DNA from: Rhizobiales bacterium 62-17
GTDB taxonomy: Bacteria; Pseudomonadota; Alphaproteobacteria; Rhizobiales; Beijerinckiaceae
Assembly: GCA_001898965.1 (NCBI GenBank)
Contig: MKVW01000007.1
Coordinates: 1 to 64,000, forward strand
Length of the DNA: 64,000 nucleotides
Direction of reading: 5' to 3'
A program made the translations under genes and the position numbers. The notes beneath the pieces are model-generated. The model searched no databases. It was not told the origin of the DNA and saw only the letters and a program-made list of their open reading frames with translations. The number at the start of each line of letters is the position of its first letter. Positions within the stretch are counted from its first letter, which is position 1. Shown piece by piece: positions 32,446 to 40,801 of the stretch.

Positions 32446-33075
32446 ATGCGGAAGGGGCCGGTTTCGTCAGGTGTCGAGCCAGGCGGACAGCGCGATGCCA
32501 ATCTGAAGATCGCGATCGTCGATGAAAGCGCGGTTCGTGCGGCGATCCTGGAGGATGGCCTGCGCGAGGCCGGTTTCGCCCAGGTGTCGCGCATCGAGGA
32601 GACCCACAATCTCCTGGCGCGCATCTATGCGATGGATCCGGATGTCATTCTGATTGGCCTGGAAAGCCCGAGCCGCGACACGCTGGAGCAGCTTTTCCAG
32701 ATGAGCCGCGTGGTGAAGCGGCCCGTCGCCATGTTCGTCGACCAGAGCGATCGCGCCTCGATCCAGGCCGCCATGGATGCCGGCGTGTCCGCCTATATCG
32801 TCGATGGCCTGCGCAAGGAGCGCGTCACCACCATCCTCGACCTATGTATCTCGCGCTTCAACGCCTATTCGCGGCTGCAGGGCGAGCTTGAACAGGCCAA
32901 GGGAGCGCTTGAGGAACGCAAACTGATCGATCGTGCCAAAGGCATATTGATGAAGGCCAAGGGCCTCACCGAAGAGGAGGCCTATGCCTTGATGCGCAAG
33001 ACCGCCATGAACGAGCACAAGAAGATCGCCGAGATCGCCCAGGCCGTCATCACAGCTTCGGAGTTGCTGCGATGA
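32446..33075 (+). CDS. nasT: NasT-type nitrate/nitrite response regulator, ANTAR RNA-binding antiterminator
   Basis: A 209-residue protein with a receiver-like domain (LKIAIVDESAVRAAILEDGLREAGF to about residue 130) and a C-terminal ANTAR domain (LEERKLIDRAKGILMKAKGLTEEEAYALMRKTAMNEHKKIAEIAQAVI), joined by a helical linker. ANTAR domains bind paired RNA hairpins with A1/G4 hexaloops; such hairpins occur in the leader before nrtA at 34418. The ATG at 32446 with GGAG upstream is preferred over the far upstream continuation of the frame. Its stop overlaps the nasS start (ATGA). It should allow transcription into the nitrate operon when freed from NasS. Confidence 0.93.
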   Translation: MRKGPVSSGVEPGGQRDANLKIAIVDESAVRAAILEDGLREAGFAQVSRIEETHNLLARIYAMDPDVILIGLESPSRDTLEQLFQMSRVVKRPVAMFVDQSDRASIQAAMDAGVSAYIVDGLRKERVTTILDLCISRFNAYSRLQGELEQAKGALEERKLIDRAKGILMKAKGLTEEEAYALMRKTAMNEHKKIAEIAQAVITASELLR

Positions 33076-34250
33076 CGCGGCTTCGCATTGGCTACATTCC
33101 GCTGGTGGATGCGGCCGCACTGCTGGTCGCCGCCGATTGCGGCTTCGCTCAGGCGGAAGGGCTTGAGATCGAACTGGCGCGCGAAGTCTCCTGGTCGAAC
33201 GTGCGCGACAAACTCAATTTGGGCCTGTTCGATGCGGCCCATCTCATTTCACCTTTGGTCATCGCCTCGAGCCTCGGTCTCGGCCACATTCGCGTGCCCA
33301 TCATCACGCCCTTCAACCTGGCGCTGAACGGCAATGCCATCACCATTTCGCCGCAGCTTCATGCGGCTTTGAGCGAATTCGCCGTCGGCGATCTGGCCGA
33401 TCCGCATGTCTCGGCGCGGGCACTGGCGCAAGTCGTGGCCGATCGCAAGGCGCGCGGCGTCGAGCCTTTGAATTTCGGCATGACGTTCCCGTTCTCCAAC
33501 CACAATTACCAATTGCGCTTCTGGATGGCGGCCGGCGGTGTCGATCCGGACGAAGACGTGCGGCTTGTAGTGCTGCCACCGCCCTATATGGCCGAGAGCC
33601 TCGCCAGCGGCCATGTGGATGGTTTCTGTGTCGGTGCTCCGTGGAATCTGGTCGCCGTCGAAGCTGGTGTCGGTCATATCCTGCACCTGGGCTATGAGAT
33701 CATGGCGCGGGTATCGGAAAAAGTGCTGGCGATGCGCGAACGCTGGGCCAACGACAACCCTGAGGTCTGCGCCGCCCTGATCCGCGCCCTGGTGCGCGCC
33801 GCCGAGATGATCGGCGATCCCGCCCAACGCAAGGCGGCGACCGAGGTGATCGCCCCGCGCATCGATGTCACTCCGGATCTCGTCGAGCGGGTTCTCGCCG
33901 GTAAGATCCTGCTCTCGCCGAACGGCCCGACGCGCAACAATCCCAATCACATCATCATCGGCGGCCAAGCCGCCACCCGCCCCGATCCTGTGCAAGCCGC
34001 CTGGTTTTATGCGCAACTCGTGCGCTGGGGTCAGGCACCCCTGTCGGACGAGATGCGCGCGCGCGCCGTCGTGGCGTTCCGCACGGATTTATACGACGCG
34101 GCGCTTGGCAGCTTGCCAGCTTCCTCGGCCATCCCGGCCGACGGGATCGGTGCTTTTGCCGGGCCGGAATTCAATCCCGCCGATATTCAGAGCTATCTCG
34201 ACGTCTGGCGCAAACGTCCCGACCGGCCGCGACTCTCGCTGGTGCGTTAA
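33072..34250 (+). CDS. nasS: NasS-type cytoplasmic nitrate/nitrite sensor (NrtA/CmpA-like fold)
   Basis: A 392-residue protein of the NrtA/CmpA binding-protein fold (RLRIGYIPLVDAAALLVAADCGFAQAEGLEIELAREVSWSNVRDKL; later MTFPFSNHNYQLRFWMAAGGVDPDEDVRLVVLPPPYM and GFCVGAPWN) but with no signal peptide, so cytoplasmic. In nasST systems this protein binds NasT without nitrate and releases it when nitrate or nitrite binds. Translational coupling to nasT by ATGA overlap fits that stoichiometric partnership. It resembles the periplasmic NrtA encoded 315 bp downstream along its whole length, suggesting duplication. Confidence 0.93.
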   Translation: MTRLRIGYIPLVDAAALLVAADCGFAQAEGLEIELAREVSWSNVRDKLNLGLFDAAHLISPLVIASSLGLGHIRVPIITPFNLALNGNAITISPQLHAALSEFAVGDLADPHVSARALAQVVADRKARGVEPLNFGMTFPFSNHNYQLRFWMAAGGVDPDEDVRLVVLPPPYMAESLASGHVDGFCVGAPWNLVAVEAGVGHILHLGYEIMARVSEKVLAMRERWANDNPEVCAALIRALVRAAEMIGDPAQRKAATEVIAPRIDVTPDLVERVLAGKILLSPNGPTRNNPNHIIIGGQAATRPDPVQAAWFYAQLVRWGQAPLSDEMRARAVVAFRTDLYDAALGSLPASSAIPADGIGAFAGPEFNPADIQSYLDVWRKRPDRPRLSLVR

Positions 34251-34364
34251 CAAGACCGATTGCTCAAATCTTCGACCGGCTGATGCTTTGGCGATCAGCG
34301 GGCAAGCCTTCGCGTGCCTTCTTCGTAATCACCGATGCGAGACGCGATCGGCGCCAAATCCGAG

Positions 34365-34381
34365 TTGGCATGCGTCTTGTA
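34365..34381 (+). promoter_or_regulatory. Sigma-54-like promoter of the nrt-nir-nas operon
   Basis: TTGGCATGCGTCTTGTA: TGGCAT at 34366-34371, five bases, then TTGT at 34377-34380. It matches the sigma-54 consensus TGGCAC-N5-TTGC at 8 of 10 defined bases with correct spacing, differing at the last base of each block. The start would be near 34392, directly before the antiterminator hairpins. The resulting leader of about 170 nt ends at the nrtA ATG. Confidence 0.6.
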
Positions 34382-34417
34382 TTAAGAGTCGCGGGAGGCG
34401 CCGCTATTGTGGCGCCC

Positions 34418-34450
34418 GGTCCAACGACGGGCCAACCAGCAATGCCGCTG
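34418..34450 (+). promoter_or_regulatory. ANTAR antiterminator RNA: two hairpins with A1/G4 hexaloops
   Basis: Hairpin P1: GGTCC-AACGAC-GGGCC (34418-34433; one G-U pair). Hairpin P2: CAGC-AATGCC-GCTG (34437-34450). Both loops have six bases with A at position 1 and G at position 4, the signature bound by ANTAR proteins, and they are only 3 nt apart. The 3' half of P2 (from 34444) is also the 5' arm of the terminator that follows, so binding of NasT to P1-P2 would block the terminator. This is the architecture described for ANTAR-controlled leaders. Confidence 0.82.
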
Positions 34451-34505
34451 TCCTGAATGAATGCGCGCAACCCGCGCGCCTTCAGGGCTGCGGCTTTTTT
34501 GTTTT
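34444..34505 (+). terminator. Conditional intrinsic terminator in the nrtA leader
   Basis: GCCGC (34444-34448) and CCTGAA (34452-34457) pair with TTCAGG (34481-34486) and GCGGC (34490-34494) around a small internal loop. An inner GCGCGC-AACCC-GCGCGC hairpin caps the stem. A run of six T, then G and four T, follows at 34495-34505. It lies 60 bp before the nrtA start and shares bases with antiterminator hairpin P2, so it should stop transcription unless NasT is bound. Confidence 0.88.
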
Positions 34506-34564
34506 GGCTCAGGCGTTGCGCAAAGACGGCAAATCGCAGGGTTCACTCAACGAAGGGACGATGG

Positions 34565-35878
34565 ATGAGCACAACCAATAATCGGCGCACCCGCGGCATG
34601 ATCGACCGTCGCGGACTTCTCAAGTCCGCCTCCGCGACCGCGGCGCTCGCGGCCGCCGCCAAGATCAGCTTCCCTTCCGGCGCTTTCGCCCAGGGTGCCG
34701 GGCCCGAAGTCGCCGGGGTCAAGCTGGGCTACATCGCGCTGACCGATGCCGCGCCCTTGGTCATCGCCAAGGAAAAAGGCCTCTTCGCGAAGTATGGCCT
34801 GCCGGACGTGGACGTCGCCAAACAGGCGTCCTGGGGCGCGACGCGCGACAATCTCGTGCTCGGCGGTGCGAGCAATGGCATCGATGGCGCGCATATCCTG
34901 ACGCCGATGCCCTATCTCATCTCGGCCGGCAAGGTGACGCAGAACAATATCGGCGTGCCGATGGCGATCCTCGCCCGCTTGAATTACGACAGCCAAGCCT
35001 TCTCCGTTTCCAACGAATATAAGGGCCTCGGCGTCACCATCGACGCCAAGCCGCTGAAAGCCGCCTTCGAAAAGAAAAAGGCCGAAGGCAAGGAAGTGAA
35101 GGTGGCGATGACCTTCCCCGGCGGCACCCACGATCTGTGGATCCGCTATTGGCTGGCCGCCGCCGGCATCGACCCCGACAAGGATGTTTCGACCATCGTT
35201 GTGCCGCCGCCGCAGATGGTGGCCAATATGAAGGTCGGCAATATGGACGCGTTCTGCGTCGGCGAGCCGTGGAACGAACAACTCGTCAACCAGAACATCG
35301 GCTTCACCGCCGCCACCACCGGTGAATTGTGGAAGAACCATCCGGAAAAATGTCTCGGCCTGCGCGCCGATTGGGTGGAAAAGAACCCGAAGGCCACCCA
35401 GGCCCTGCTGATGGCCGTGATCGAAGCGGCGCAGTGGTGCGATGCCATGGGCAATAAAGACGAGATGGCTGCCATCCTCGGCAAGCGGCAGTGGTTCAAC
35501 GTGCCGCCGGTCGACGTCGTCGGCCGCCTCAAGGGCGACATCAACTACGGCGACGGCCGCAAGGTGACCAATAGCGGCCTGGAGATGAAATTTTGGAAGG
35601 AGCACGCCTCCTATCCGTTCAAGAGCCATGACGCCTGGTTCCTCGCCGAGGACATCCGTTGGGGCAAGTTCGAGCCGACGACGGACATCAAGGCGCTCGT
35701 CGACAAGGTCAATCGCGAGGATCTGTGGCGCGATGCCGCCAAGGCCGTCGGTGTCGCGGCCGGTGACATTCCGACATCGACCTCGCGCGGCAAGGAAACC
35801 TTCTTCGACGGCAAAGTGTTCGATCCGGCCGACCCATCCGCCTATCTGGCTTCGCTCGCCATCAAGCGCGTCGCCTGA
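34565..35878 (+). CDS. nrtA: Nitrate/nitrite ABC transporter substrate-binding protein
   Basis: A 437-residue NrtA/CmpA-family protein with a twin-arginine signal peptide (DRRGLLKSASATAALAAA; cleavage after AFA at about 42). The mature domain starts VKLGYIALTDAAPLVIAKEKGLFAKYGLPDVDVAKQASWGATRDNL and has MTFPGGTHDLWIRYWLAAAGIDPDKDVSTIVVPPPQMVANMKVGNMDAFCVGEPWN, a family hallmark. It binds nitrate/nitrite in the periplasm. The ATG at 34565 has GGGA upstream. It is first of the operon behind the NasT-controlled leader. A stable stem-loop after it may raise its mRNA level above that of nrtB. Confidence 0.93.
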   Translation: MSTTNNRRTRGMIDRRGLLKSASATAALAAAAKISFPSGAFAQGAGPEVAGVKLGYIALTDAAPLVIAKEKGLFAKYGLPDVDVAKQASWGATRDNLVLGGASNGIDGAHILTPMPYLISAGKVTQNNIGVPMAILARLNYDSQAFSVSNEYKGLGVTIDAKPLKAAFEKKKAEGKEVKVAMTFPGGTHDLWIRYWLAAAGIDPDKDVSTIVVPPPQMVANMKVGNMDAFCVGEPWNEQLVNQNIGFTAATTGELWKNHPEKCLGLRADWVEKNPKATQALLMAVIEAAQWCDAMGNKDEMAAILGKRQWFNVPPVDVVGRLKGDINYGDGRKVTNSGLEMKFWKEHASYPFKSHDAWFLAEDIRWGKFEPTTDIKALVDKVNREDLWRDAAKAVGVAAGDIPTSTSRGKETFFDGKVFDPADPSAYLASLAIKRVA

Positions 35879-35890
35879 CGGCACGCTTCA

Positions 35891-35918
35891 TCGAAGCGGC
35901 AAGCCATTGCCGCTTCGA
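35891..35918 (+). promoter_or_regulatory. Strong intercistronic stem-loop between nrtA and nrtB
   Basis: TCGAAGCGGCAA (35891-35902) and TTGCCGCTTCGA (35907-35918) form a perfect 12-bp stem with a GCCA tetraloop. It begins 13 bp after the nrtA stop and no T-run follows. It is probably a processing or 3'-stability element, common after binding-protein genes, or a partial terminator. Confidence 0.7.
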
Positions 35919-36005
35919 GCCTTCCTTCGGTGATTTTGCAAAGCGTACCCGACGATCAGCGTTCAAACCGAATTTCGATCTGAATATGGAATCTGGAGAA
36001 AGCTC

Positions 36006-36899
36006 GTGTCTCTCCCTCTTCTCTCAGGCGATGCCCCCGCTCCCGCCGCGCCGCGCTCGCCAGCGGCGGTTATCCCGCTGCGGTCGGGCAAGCCAATGAG
36101 CCAGGTGCTGCGCAGCAAGGCTCTGACCATTGCCGGCGCGGTCGTGCCGCCGTTGATCGTCGTCATTCTTCTCCTGCTGGTCTGGGAACTGGCTTTCAGC
36201 CGTCCTGGCGCTTCGCTGCCGACACCAATACAGGTCTGGCGCGACGCCAAAGATCTGATCATCGATCCGTTCTTCATCAATGGCTCGCAGGACATCGGCC
36301 TGGGCTGGCGCGTATTGACCTCGCTGCAGCGTGTGGCCTTCGGGTTCGGCCTTGCTGCCGTCGTCGGCGTTCTCGTCGGTGCGATCATCGGTCAGTCGGT
36401 CTGGGCGATGCGCGGTCTCGATCCGGTGTTCCAGGTGCTGCGCACCGTGCCGCCGCTCGCCTGGCTGCCAATCTCGCTGGCCGCGTTCCGCGACTCCAGC
36501 CCTTCGGCGATCTTCGTGATCTTCATCACCTCGATCTGGCCGATCATCATCAACACGGCCGTCGGTGTGCGCAATATTCCGCAGGACTATCGCAACATCG
36601 CGGCCGTGCTGCGTCTCAACTCGCTGGAGTTTTTCTGGCGCATCATGGTGCCGTCCGCCGCGCCCTATATCTTCACGGGCCTGCGCATCGGCATCGGCCT
36701 CTCCTGGCTCGCCATCGTCGCTGCCGAAATGCTCACCGGCGGTGTCGGCATCGGCTTCTTCATCTGGGATGCGTGGAACTCCTCGCGCTTGTCCGACATC
36801 ATCGTCGCCCTCGTCTACATCGGCGTGGTCGGCTTCCTGCTCGACCGTCTCGTCGCCGCCATCGGTTCTTTCGTGACGCGCGGCGTCTCAGCCACTTAG
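36006..36899 (+). CDS. nrtB: Nitrate/nitrite ABC transporter permease
   Basis: A 297-residue inner-membrane protein with about six spans after a Pro/Ala-rich N-terminal tail. The permease signature is seen in TAVGVRNIPQDYRNIAAVLRLNSLEFFWRIMVPSAAPYIFTGLRIGIGLSWLAIVAAEML, close to NrtB/CmpB. The GTG at 36006 has GGAG 7 bp upstream. It lies between nrtA and nrtC and should form the membrane channel of the nitrate importer. Confidence 0.92.
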   Translation: MSLPLLSGDAPAPAAPRSPAAVIPLRSGKPMSQVLRSKALTIAGAVVPPLIVVILLLLVWELAFSRPGASLPTPIQVWRDAKDLIIDPFFINGSQDIGLGWRVLTSLQRVAFGFGLAAVVGVLVGAIIGQSVWAMRGLDPVFQVLRTVPPLAWLPISLAAFRDSSPSAIFVIFITSIWPIIINTAVGVRNIPQDYRNIAAVLRLNSLEFFWRIMVPSAAPYIFTGLRIGIGLSWLAIVAAEMLTGGVGIGFFIWDAWNSSRLSDIIVALVYIGVVGFLLDRLVAAIGSFVTRGVSAT

Positions 36900-36971
36900 G
36901 ATATTTTGCACGCGTTTTCTTCACGCGAACCGGCATCCACTTCGCTCGAAAACGCTATGAAGGATCATTCC

Positions 36972-37775
36972 ATGTCAAAACGCCCTTATCTCAAGTTCGA
37001 CCAAATCGGCAAGAGCTTCACCCGCGGTGCCGCCTCCACGGAAGTTCTGCGCGATATCAACCTGACGATCGACGAAGGCCAGTATGTGTCGATCATCGGT
37101 CACTCCGGCTGCGGCAAGTCCACCCTGCTCAACATCGTCGCCGGCTTGACGCCAGTGACGACGGGCGCGGTGTTGCTCGAAGACAAAGAGGTCAATTCGC
37201 CGGGCCCTGAACGTGCGGTCGTTTTCCAGAACCACAGCCTGCTGCCCTGGCTGACGGTCTATGAAAACGTTTCGCTGGCCGTGAACAAAGTGTTCTCCGG
37301 TAGCAAGTCGCGCAGCGAGCGTCATGATTGGATCATGCACAATCTCCAACTCGTTCATATGGTCCATGCCAAGGACAAGCGGCCGGCGGAAATCTCGGGC
37401 GGTATGAAGCAGCGTGTCGGCATCGCCCGCGCGCTGGCGATGGAGCCGAAGATCCTGTTGCTCGACGAGCCTTTCGGCGCGCTCGATGCGCTGACCCGCG
37501 CGCATTTGCAGGACAGCGTCATGGACATTCACATGAAGCTCGGCAACACGATGATCATGATCACCCATGACGTCGATGAGGCGGTTCTCCTCTCCGACCG
37601 CGTGGTGATGATGACCAACGGTCCGGCAGCGACCATCGGCGAAGTGCTGGACGTGAAGCTGTCGCGTCCGCGCCGACGGCTCGAACTGGTCAACAACCGT
37701 ACCTATACAGATGCCCGCGCCGCCGTGCTCGAATTCCTCTACGCGCGCCACAAGGCGCCGTCGATCGCAGCCTAG
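36972..37775 (+). CDS. nrtC: Nitrate/nitrite ABC transporter ATP-binding protein
   Basis: A 267-residue ATPase with Walker A GHSGCGKST at 43-51, Q-loop VFQNHSLLPWLTVYENV, signature ISGGMKQRVGIARALAMEP at 141-159 and Walker B ILLLDEPFGALD at 161-172. It resembles NrtD, lacking the extra NrtA-like domain that cyanobacterial NrtC carries at its C-terminus. ATG 36972 has AAGGA 7 bp upstream; ATG 36957 is an alternative. It completes the importer and starts a block of closely spaced reductase genes. Confidence 0.92.
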   Translation: MSKRPYLKFDQIGKSFTRGAASTEVLRDINLTIDEGQYVSIIGHSGCGKSTLLNIVAGLTPVTTGAVLLEDKEVNSPGPERAVVFQNHSLLPWLTVYENVSLAVNKVFSGSKSRSERHDWIMHNLQLVHMVHAKDKRPAEISGGMKQRVGIARALAMEPKILLLDEPFGALDALTRAHLQDSVMDIHMKLGNTMIMITHDVDEAVLLSDRVVMMTNGPAATIGEVLDVKLSRPRRRLELVNNRTYTDARAAVLEFLYARHKAPSIAA

Positions 37776-37787
37776 GAGGAAAGCACC

Positions 37788-39017
37788 ATGAGCCGCGCGG
37801 AACATATCGTCGTCGTCGGCAATGGCATGGTGGGCGTGCGCTTTCTCGAACGGCTCGCGGCACTGACGCCAGAGCGGCACAAAGTGACCGTCATCGGCGG
37901 CGAGCCGGTGGAAGGTTACAACCGCGTGCTCCTGTCGGCGCTTCTAGCTGGCGATGTCGCGCAGGCGGATGTCTGCCTGCGCGATCGAGCCTGGTACACC
38001 GAACAGGACATTGCGCTACGCACCGGTATCACCGCAACGCGCATCGACACAGCCGGCTCTCGCCTGGAATTGTCGACCGGCGAAAGCCTGCATTATGACC
38101 GGCTGGTGCTGGCGACCGGCTCCAGCGCCATGCGCCTGCCCCTGCCCGGTTCACATCTCGAGGGTGTCGTCACCTTCCGCGATGTCGCCGATCTCGACCG
38201 CATTCGCGCGGCAGCCGCACCAGGTCGCCCCGTCGCGGTCATCGGCGGCGGCCTGCTCGGCATCGAGGCCGCCTATGGTCTGGCGCGGCTCGGCTGCGAC
38301 GTAACGCTTGTCCATGTCATGCCGCGCCTGATGGAGCGGCAGCTCGACGGCCGCGCGGCCCAGTTCCTGCGCGATGCGCTGGTGCGCAAACGCATCAAGG
38401 TGCTGCTGAATGCCCAGACCGCCCGTGTGCTCGGCGACGGCAAAGTCGAAGGGCTGGAATTCAAGGATGGGACACGCCTTTCAGCCGATCTTGTCGTGAT
38501 GGCGGTCGGCGTGCGGCCGCAGAGCGCGCTGGCCGCCGACGTGTTGGATATCGGTCGCGGCATCAAGATCGATGACGGTATGACCACATCGGTGACGAAT
38601 ATCCATGCCATCGGCGAATGCGCCGAACATCGCGGCCAGATCTACGGTCTGGTCGAGCCCGGCTATGACCAGGCGGATATTCTGGCCCGGCGGATCGCTG
38701 GCGATGTCGAGGCGCGCTACGAAGGCTCGGTGCTTTCGACCAATCTGAAGATTTCCGGCGTCGGCGTGTTCTCGGCCGGTGCCTTCGAAGGCGGCGAGGG
38801 CATGGACAGCGTCACCTTCGAAGATCGGCGCAAATGCCATTATCGCCGCCTGGTCTTCAAGGGCGATCAGTTGGCCGGAGCGATCTTGATCGGCGAGACC
38901 GGCGATGCGCTCTGGTATCGCGACCTGATCCGCGACGGTGCCGATATTGCCGCTTCGCGTTCATCCCTGATTTTCGGCCGCGCCCATGCGGAGCGATCGG
39001 TGCGGGAGGCGGCGTGA
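37788..39017 (+). CDS. NAD(P)/FAD-dependent oxidoreductase, NirB N-terminal-like (nitrate/nitrite reductase electron donor)
   Basis: A 409-residue protein corresponding to the FAD/NAD(P) half of the large nitrite reductase subunit NirB: IVVVGNGMVGVRFLERL at 7-23, GEPVEGYNRVLLSALLAGDVAQADVCLR, GSSAMRLPLPG, VIGGGLLGIEAAYGLARLG for NAD, and the FAD-binding TNIHAIGECAEHRGQIYGLV. It lacks the NirB BFD and siroheme domains and stops where they would begin. It is encoded directly before a NirA-type siroheme reductase (stop and start overlap, TGATG), so it may deliver electrons to that enzyme or to NasA. AGGAGG precedes the ATG. Confidence 0.88.
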   Translation: MSRAEHIVVVGNGMVGVRFLERLAALTPERHKVTVIGGEPVEGYNRVLLSALLAGDVAQADVCLRDRAWYTEQDIALRTGITATRIDTAGSRLELSTGESLHYDRLVLATGSSAMRLPLPGSHLEGVVTFRDVADLDRIRAAAAPGRPVAVIGGGLLGIEAAYGLARLGCDVTLVHVMPRLMERQLDGRAAQFLRDALVRKRIKVLLNAQTARVLGDGKVEGLEFKDGTRLSADLVVMAVGVRPQSALAADVLDIGRGIKIDDGMTTSVTNIHAIGECAEHRGQIYGLVEPGYDQADILARRIAGDVEARYEGSVLSTNLKISGVGVFSAGAFEGGEGMDSVTFEDRRKCHYRRLVFKGDQLAGAILIGETGDALWYRDLIRDGADIAASRSSLIFGRAHAERSVREAA

Positions 39018-40801
39018 TGAGCGGCGATTTCTCGACCGATCAGAAGCGCTATCTCGAAGGCTTCGTCTCCGGCCTGCAATCGGCGCGCGCCGCGCGTGGT
39101 CTCGCGCCGATCGGCGGCACGGGCGTCGCTGGTTCGAGTGAGCCCACCGGCCCAGACGCCATTCACCTCAAGGCGCAGGATCGCACGGTCGCTGCCGGCG
39201 GCAAGCTGGCCGAACAGGAAAAATGGAAGCGCACCGAGCACCCCTTCGACGCCTATCCGCGCCTGCGCGATCAGGCTGCGCAGAGCCAGTATCCGAAGCC
39301 CGACGACAATTTCCGCTGGCGCTATTATGGCCTGTTCTATGTGGCGCCGGCGCAGAACTCCTATATGGCACGGCTTCGCATTCCCAACGGCATTCTCAAG
39401 GCCTTCCAGTTCGAAGGATTAGCCGATCTCGCCGAACGGTGCGGCGGCGGTTTCACCGATGTCACCACCCGGGCCAATCTGCAGATCCGCGAAATCACCG
39501 CCGATCACGCGATCCATGTCGTCGAAGGCGTGCAGGAGTTGGGGCTGACGGCGCGCGGCTCCGGCGCCGACAATATTCGCAATGTCACCGGCTCGCCGAC
39601 CGCCGGCATCGATCCGCATGAACTGATCGACACGCGCGAGATGGCGCGCGAGTGGCACTATCATATCCTCAACGACCGTTCGCTTTATGGCCTGCCGCGC
39701 AAGTTCAACGTCGCCTTCGATGGCGGCGGCATCATTCCGGTGCTCGAAGAGACCAATGACATCGGCTTTCAGGCGGTCATGGTCGGCGATGGCGCCGGCG
39801 TGGAAGCGGGCCTTTGGATGCGCCTGGCGCTCGGCGGCATCAGCGGCCACCGCGATCTCGCGCGCCCGACCGGCGTCTATTGCCGGCCAGCCGACTGCAC
39901 GCGCATTGCCGACGCCATCGTCCGTGTCTTCATCGAGAATGGCAACCGCACCGACCGCAACAAGTCGCGATTGAAATATGTGTTGGATTCCTGGGGCTTC
40001 GACAAGCTTCTTGCTGCGGTAGAGGAAAAGCTCGGCAAGCCGCTGACACGTATCGACGACGCTTTCATTGCGCCCCGCCCCGCCTTCGACCGGCAGGCGC
40101 ATATTGGTGTTCACCGCCAGCGCCAGGACGGGCTGAACTGGATCGGCATTTCGCTGCCCGTGGGGCGCATCACCTCAGTGCAGATGCGGGCACTCGCCGC
40201 CATCGCGCGCGAGGACGGCGATGGCGATATCCGCCTCACCGTCTGGCAGAACCTGCTGCTCTCGGGCATTCCCGACGGCAAGCTCGATCAGGTGAAGGCC
40301 CGCATCGAAGCCTGTGGCCTCGATTGGCGTGCCACCACGCTGCGCGCCGGCCTTGTCGCTTGCACCGGCAGCCGTGGCTGTAAATTCGCCGCCGCCGATA
40401 CCAAGGGCACGGCTCTGGCGATCGCCGATCATGTCGATGCTCGCATGACCATCGATCGCCCGGTGAATATCCATCTCACCGGCTGCCACCACTCCTGCGC
40501 CCAGCACTATATCGGCGACATCGGCTTCATCGGCGCGCGCGTGCCGCTCAATGAGGATGGCGACACGGTTGACGGTTTCGATCTCGTTCTCGGCGGTGGT
40601 TTTGCCGATCAGGCCAAGATCGGCCGCGCCATCGCCACCAAAATCCGCGCTGAGGATTGCCCGCGCACGGTCGAAACCCTGCTCGAAGCTTGGATGAAGC
40701 AGCGCGACAATGCTGATGAGACCTTCCAGGCCTTCACCGCCCGCCACAGCGACGACGAATTGCGCGCCTTTGCCGGATTGCCCGCCGGGAGTTCCGCATG
40801 A
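39017..40801 (+). CDS. nirA: NirA-family siroheme/4Fe-4S nitrite (or sulfite) reductase
   Basis: A 594-residue protein with the two ferredoxin-like and two siroheme domains of assimilatory nitrite/sulfite reductases. The 4Fe-4S/siroheme cysteines are Cys449 and Cys455 (CTGSRGC) and Cys490 and Cys494 (TGCHHSC). Substrate and siroheme arginines occur in DVTTRANLQIREI and TRGSGADNIRNVTGSP-like regions. NirA reduces nitrite to ammonium with six electrons. About 80 N-terminal residues precede the usual start of NirA, possibly a docking tail. The ATG at 39017 overlaps the FAD gene stop, and its stop overlaps the next gene. The nitrate operon context favours nitrite over sulfite. Confidence 0.9.
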   Translation: MSGDFSTDQKRYLEGFVSGLQSARAARGLAPIGGTGVAGSSEPTGPDAIHLKAQDRTVAAGGKLAEQEKWKRTEHPFDAYPRLRDQAAQSQYPKPDDNFRWRYYGLFYVAPAQNSYMARLRIPNGILKAFQFEGLADLAERCGGGFTDVTTRANLQIREITADHAIHVVEGVQELGLTARGSGADNIRNVTGSPTAGIDPHELIDTREMAREWHYHILNDRSLYGLPRKFNVAFDGGGIIPVLEETNDIGFQAVMVGDGAGVEAGLWMRLALGGISGHRDLARPTGVYCRPADCTRIADAIVRVFIENGNRTDRNKSRLKYVLDSWGFDKLLAAVEEKLGKPLTRIDDAFIAPRPAFDRQAHIGVHRQRQDGLNWIGISLPVGRITSVQMRALAAIAREDGDGDIRLTVWQNLLLSGIPDGKLDQVKARIEACGLDWRATTLRAGLVACTGSRGCKFAAADTKGTALAIADHVDARMTIDRPVNIHLTGCHHSCAQHYIGDIGFIGARVPLNEDGDTVDGFDLVLGGGFADQAKIGRAIATKIRAEDCPRTVETLLEAWMKQRDNADETFQAFTARHSDDELRAFAGLPAGSSA

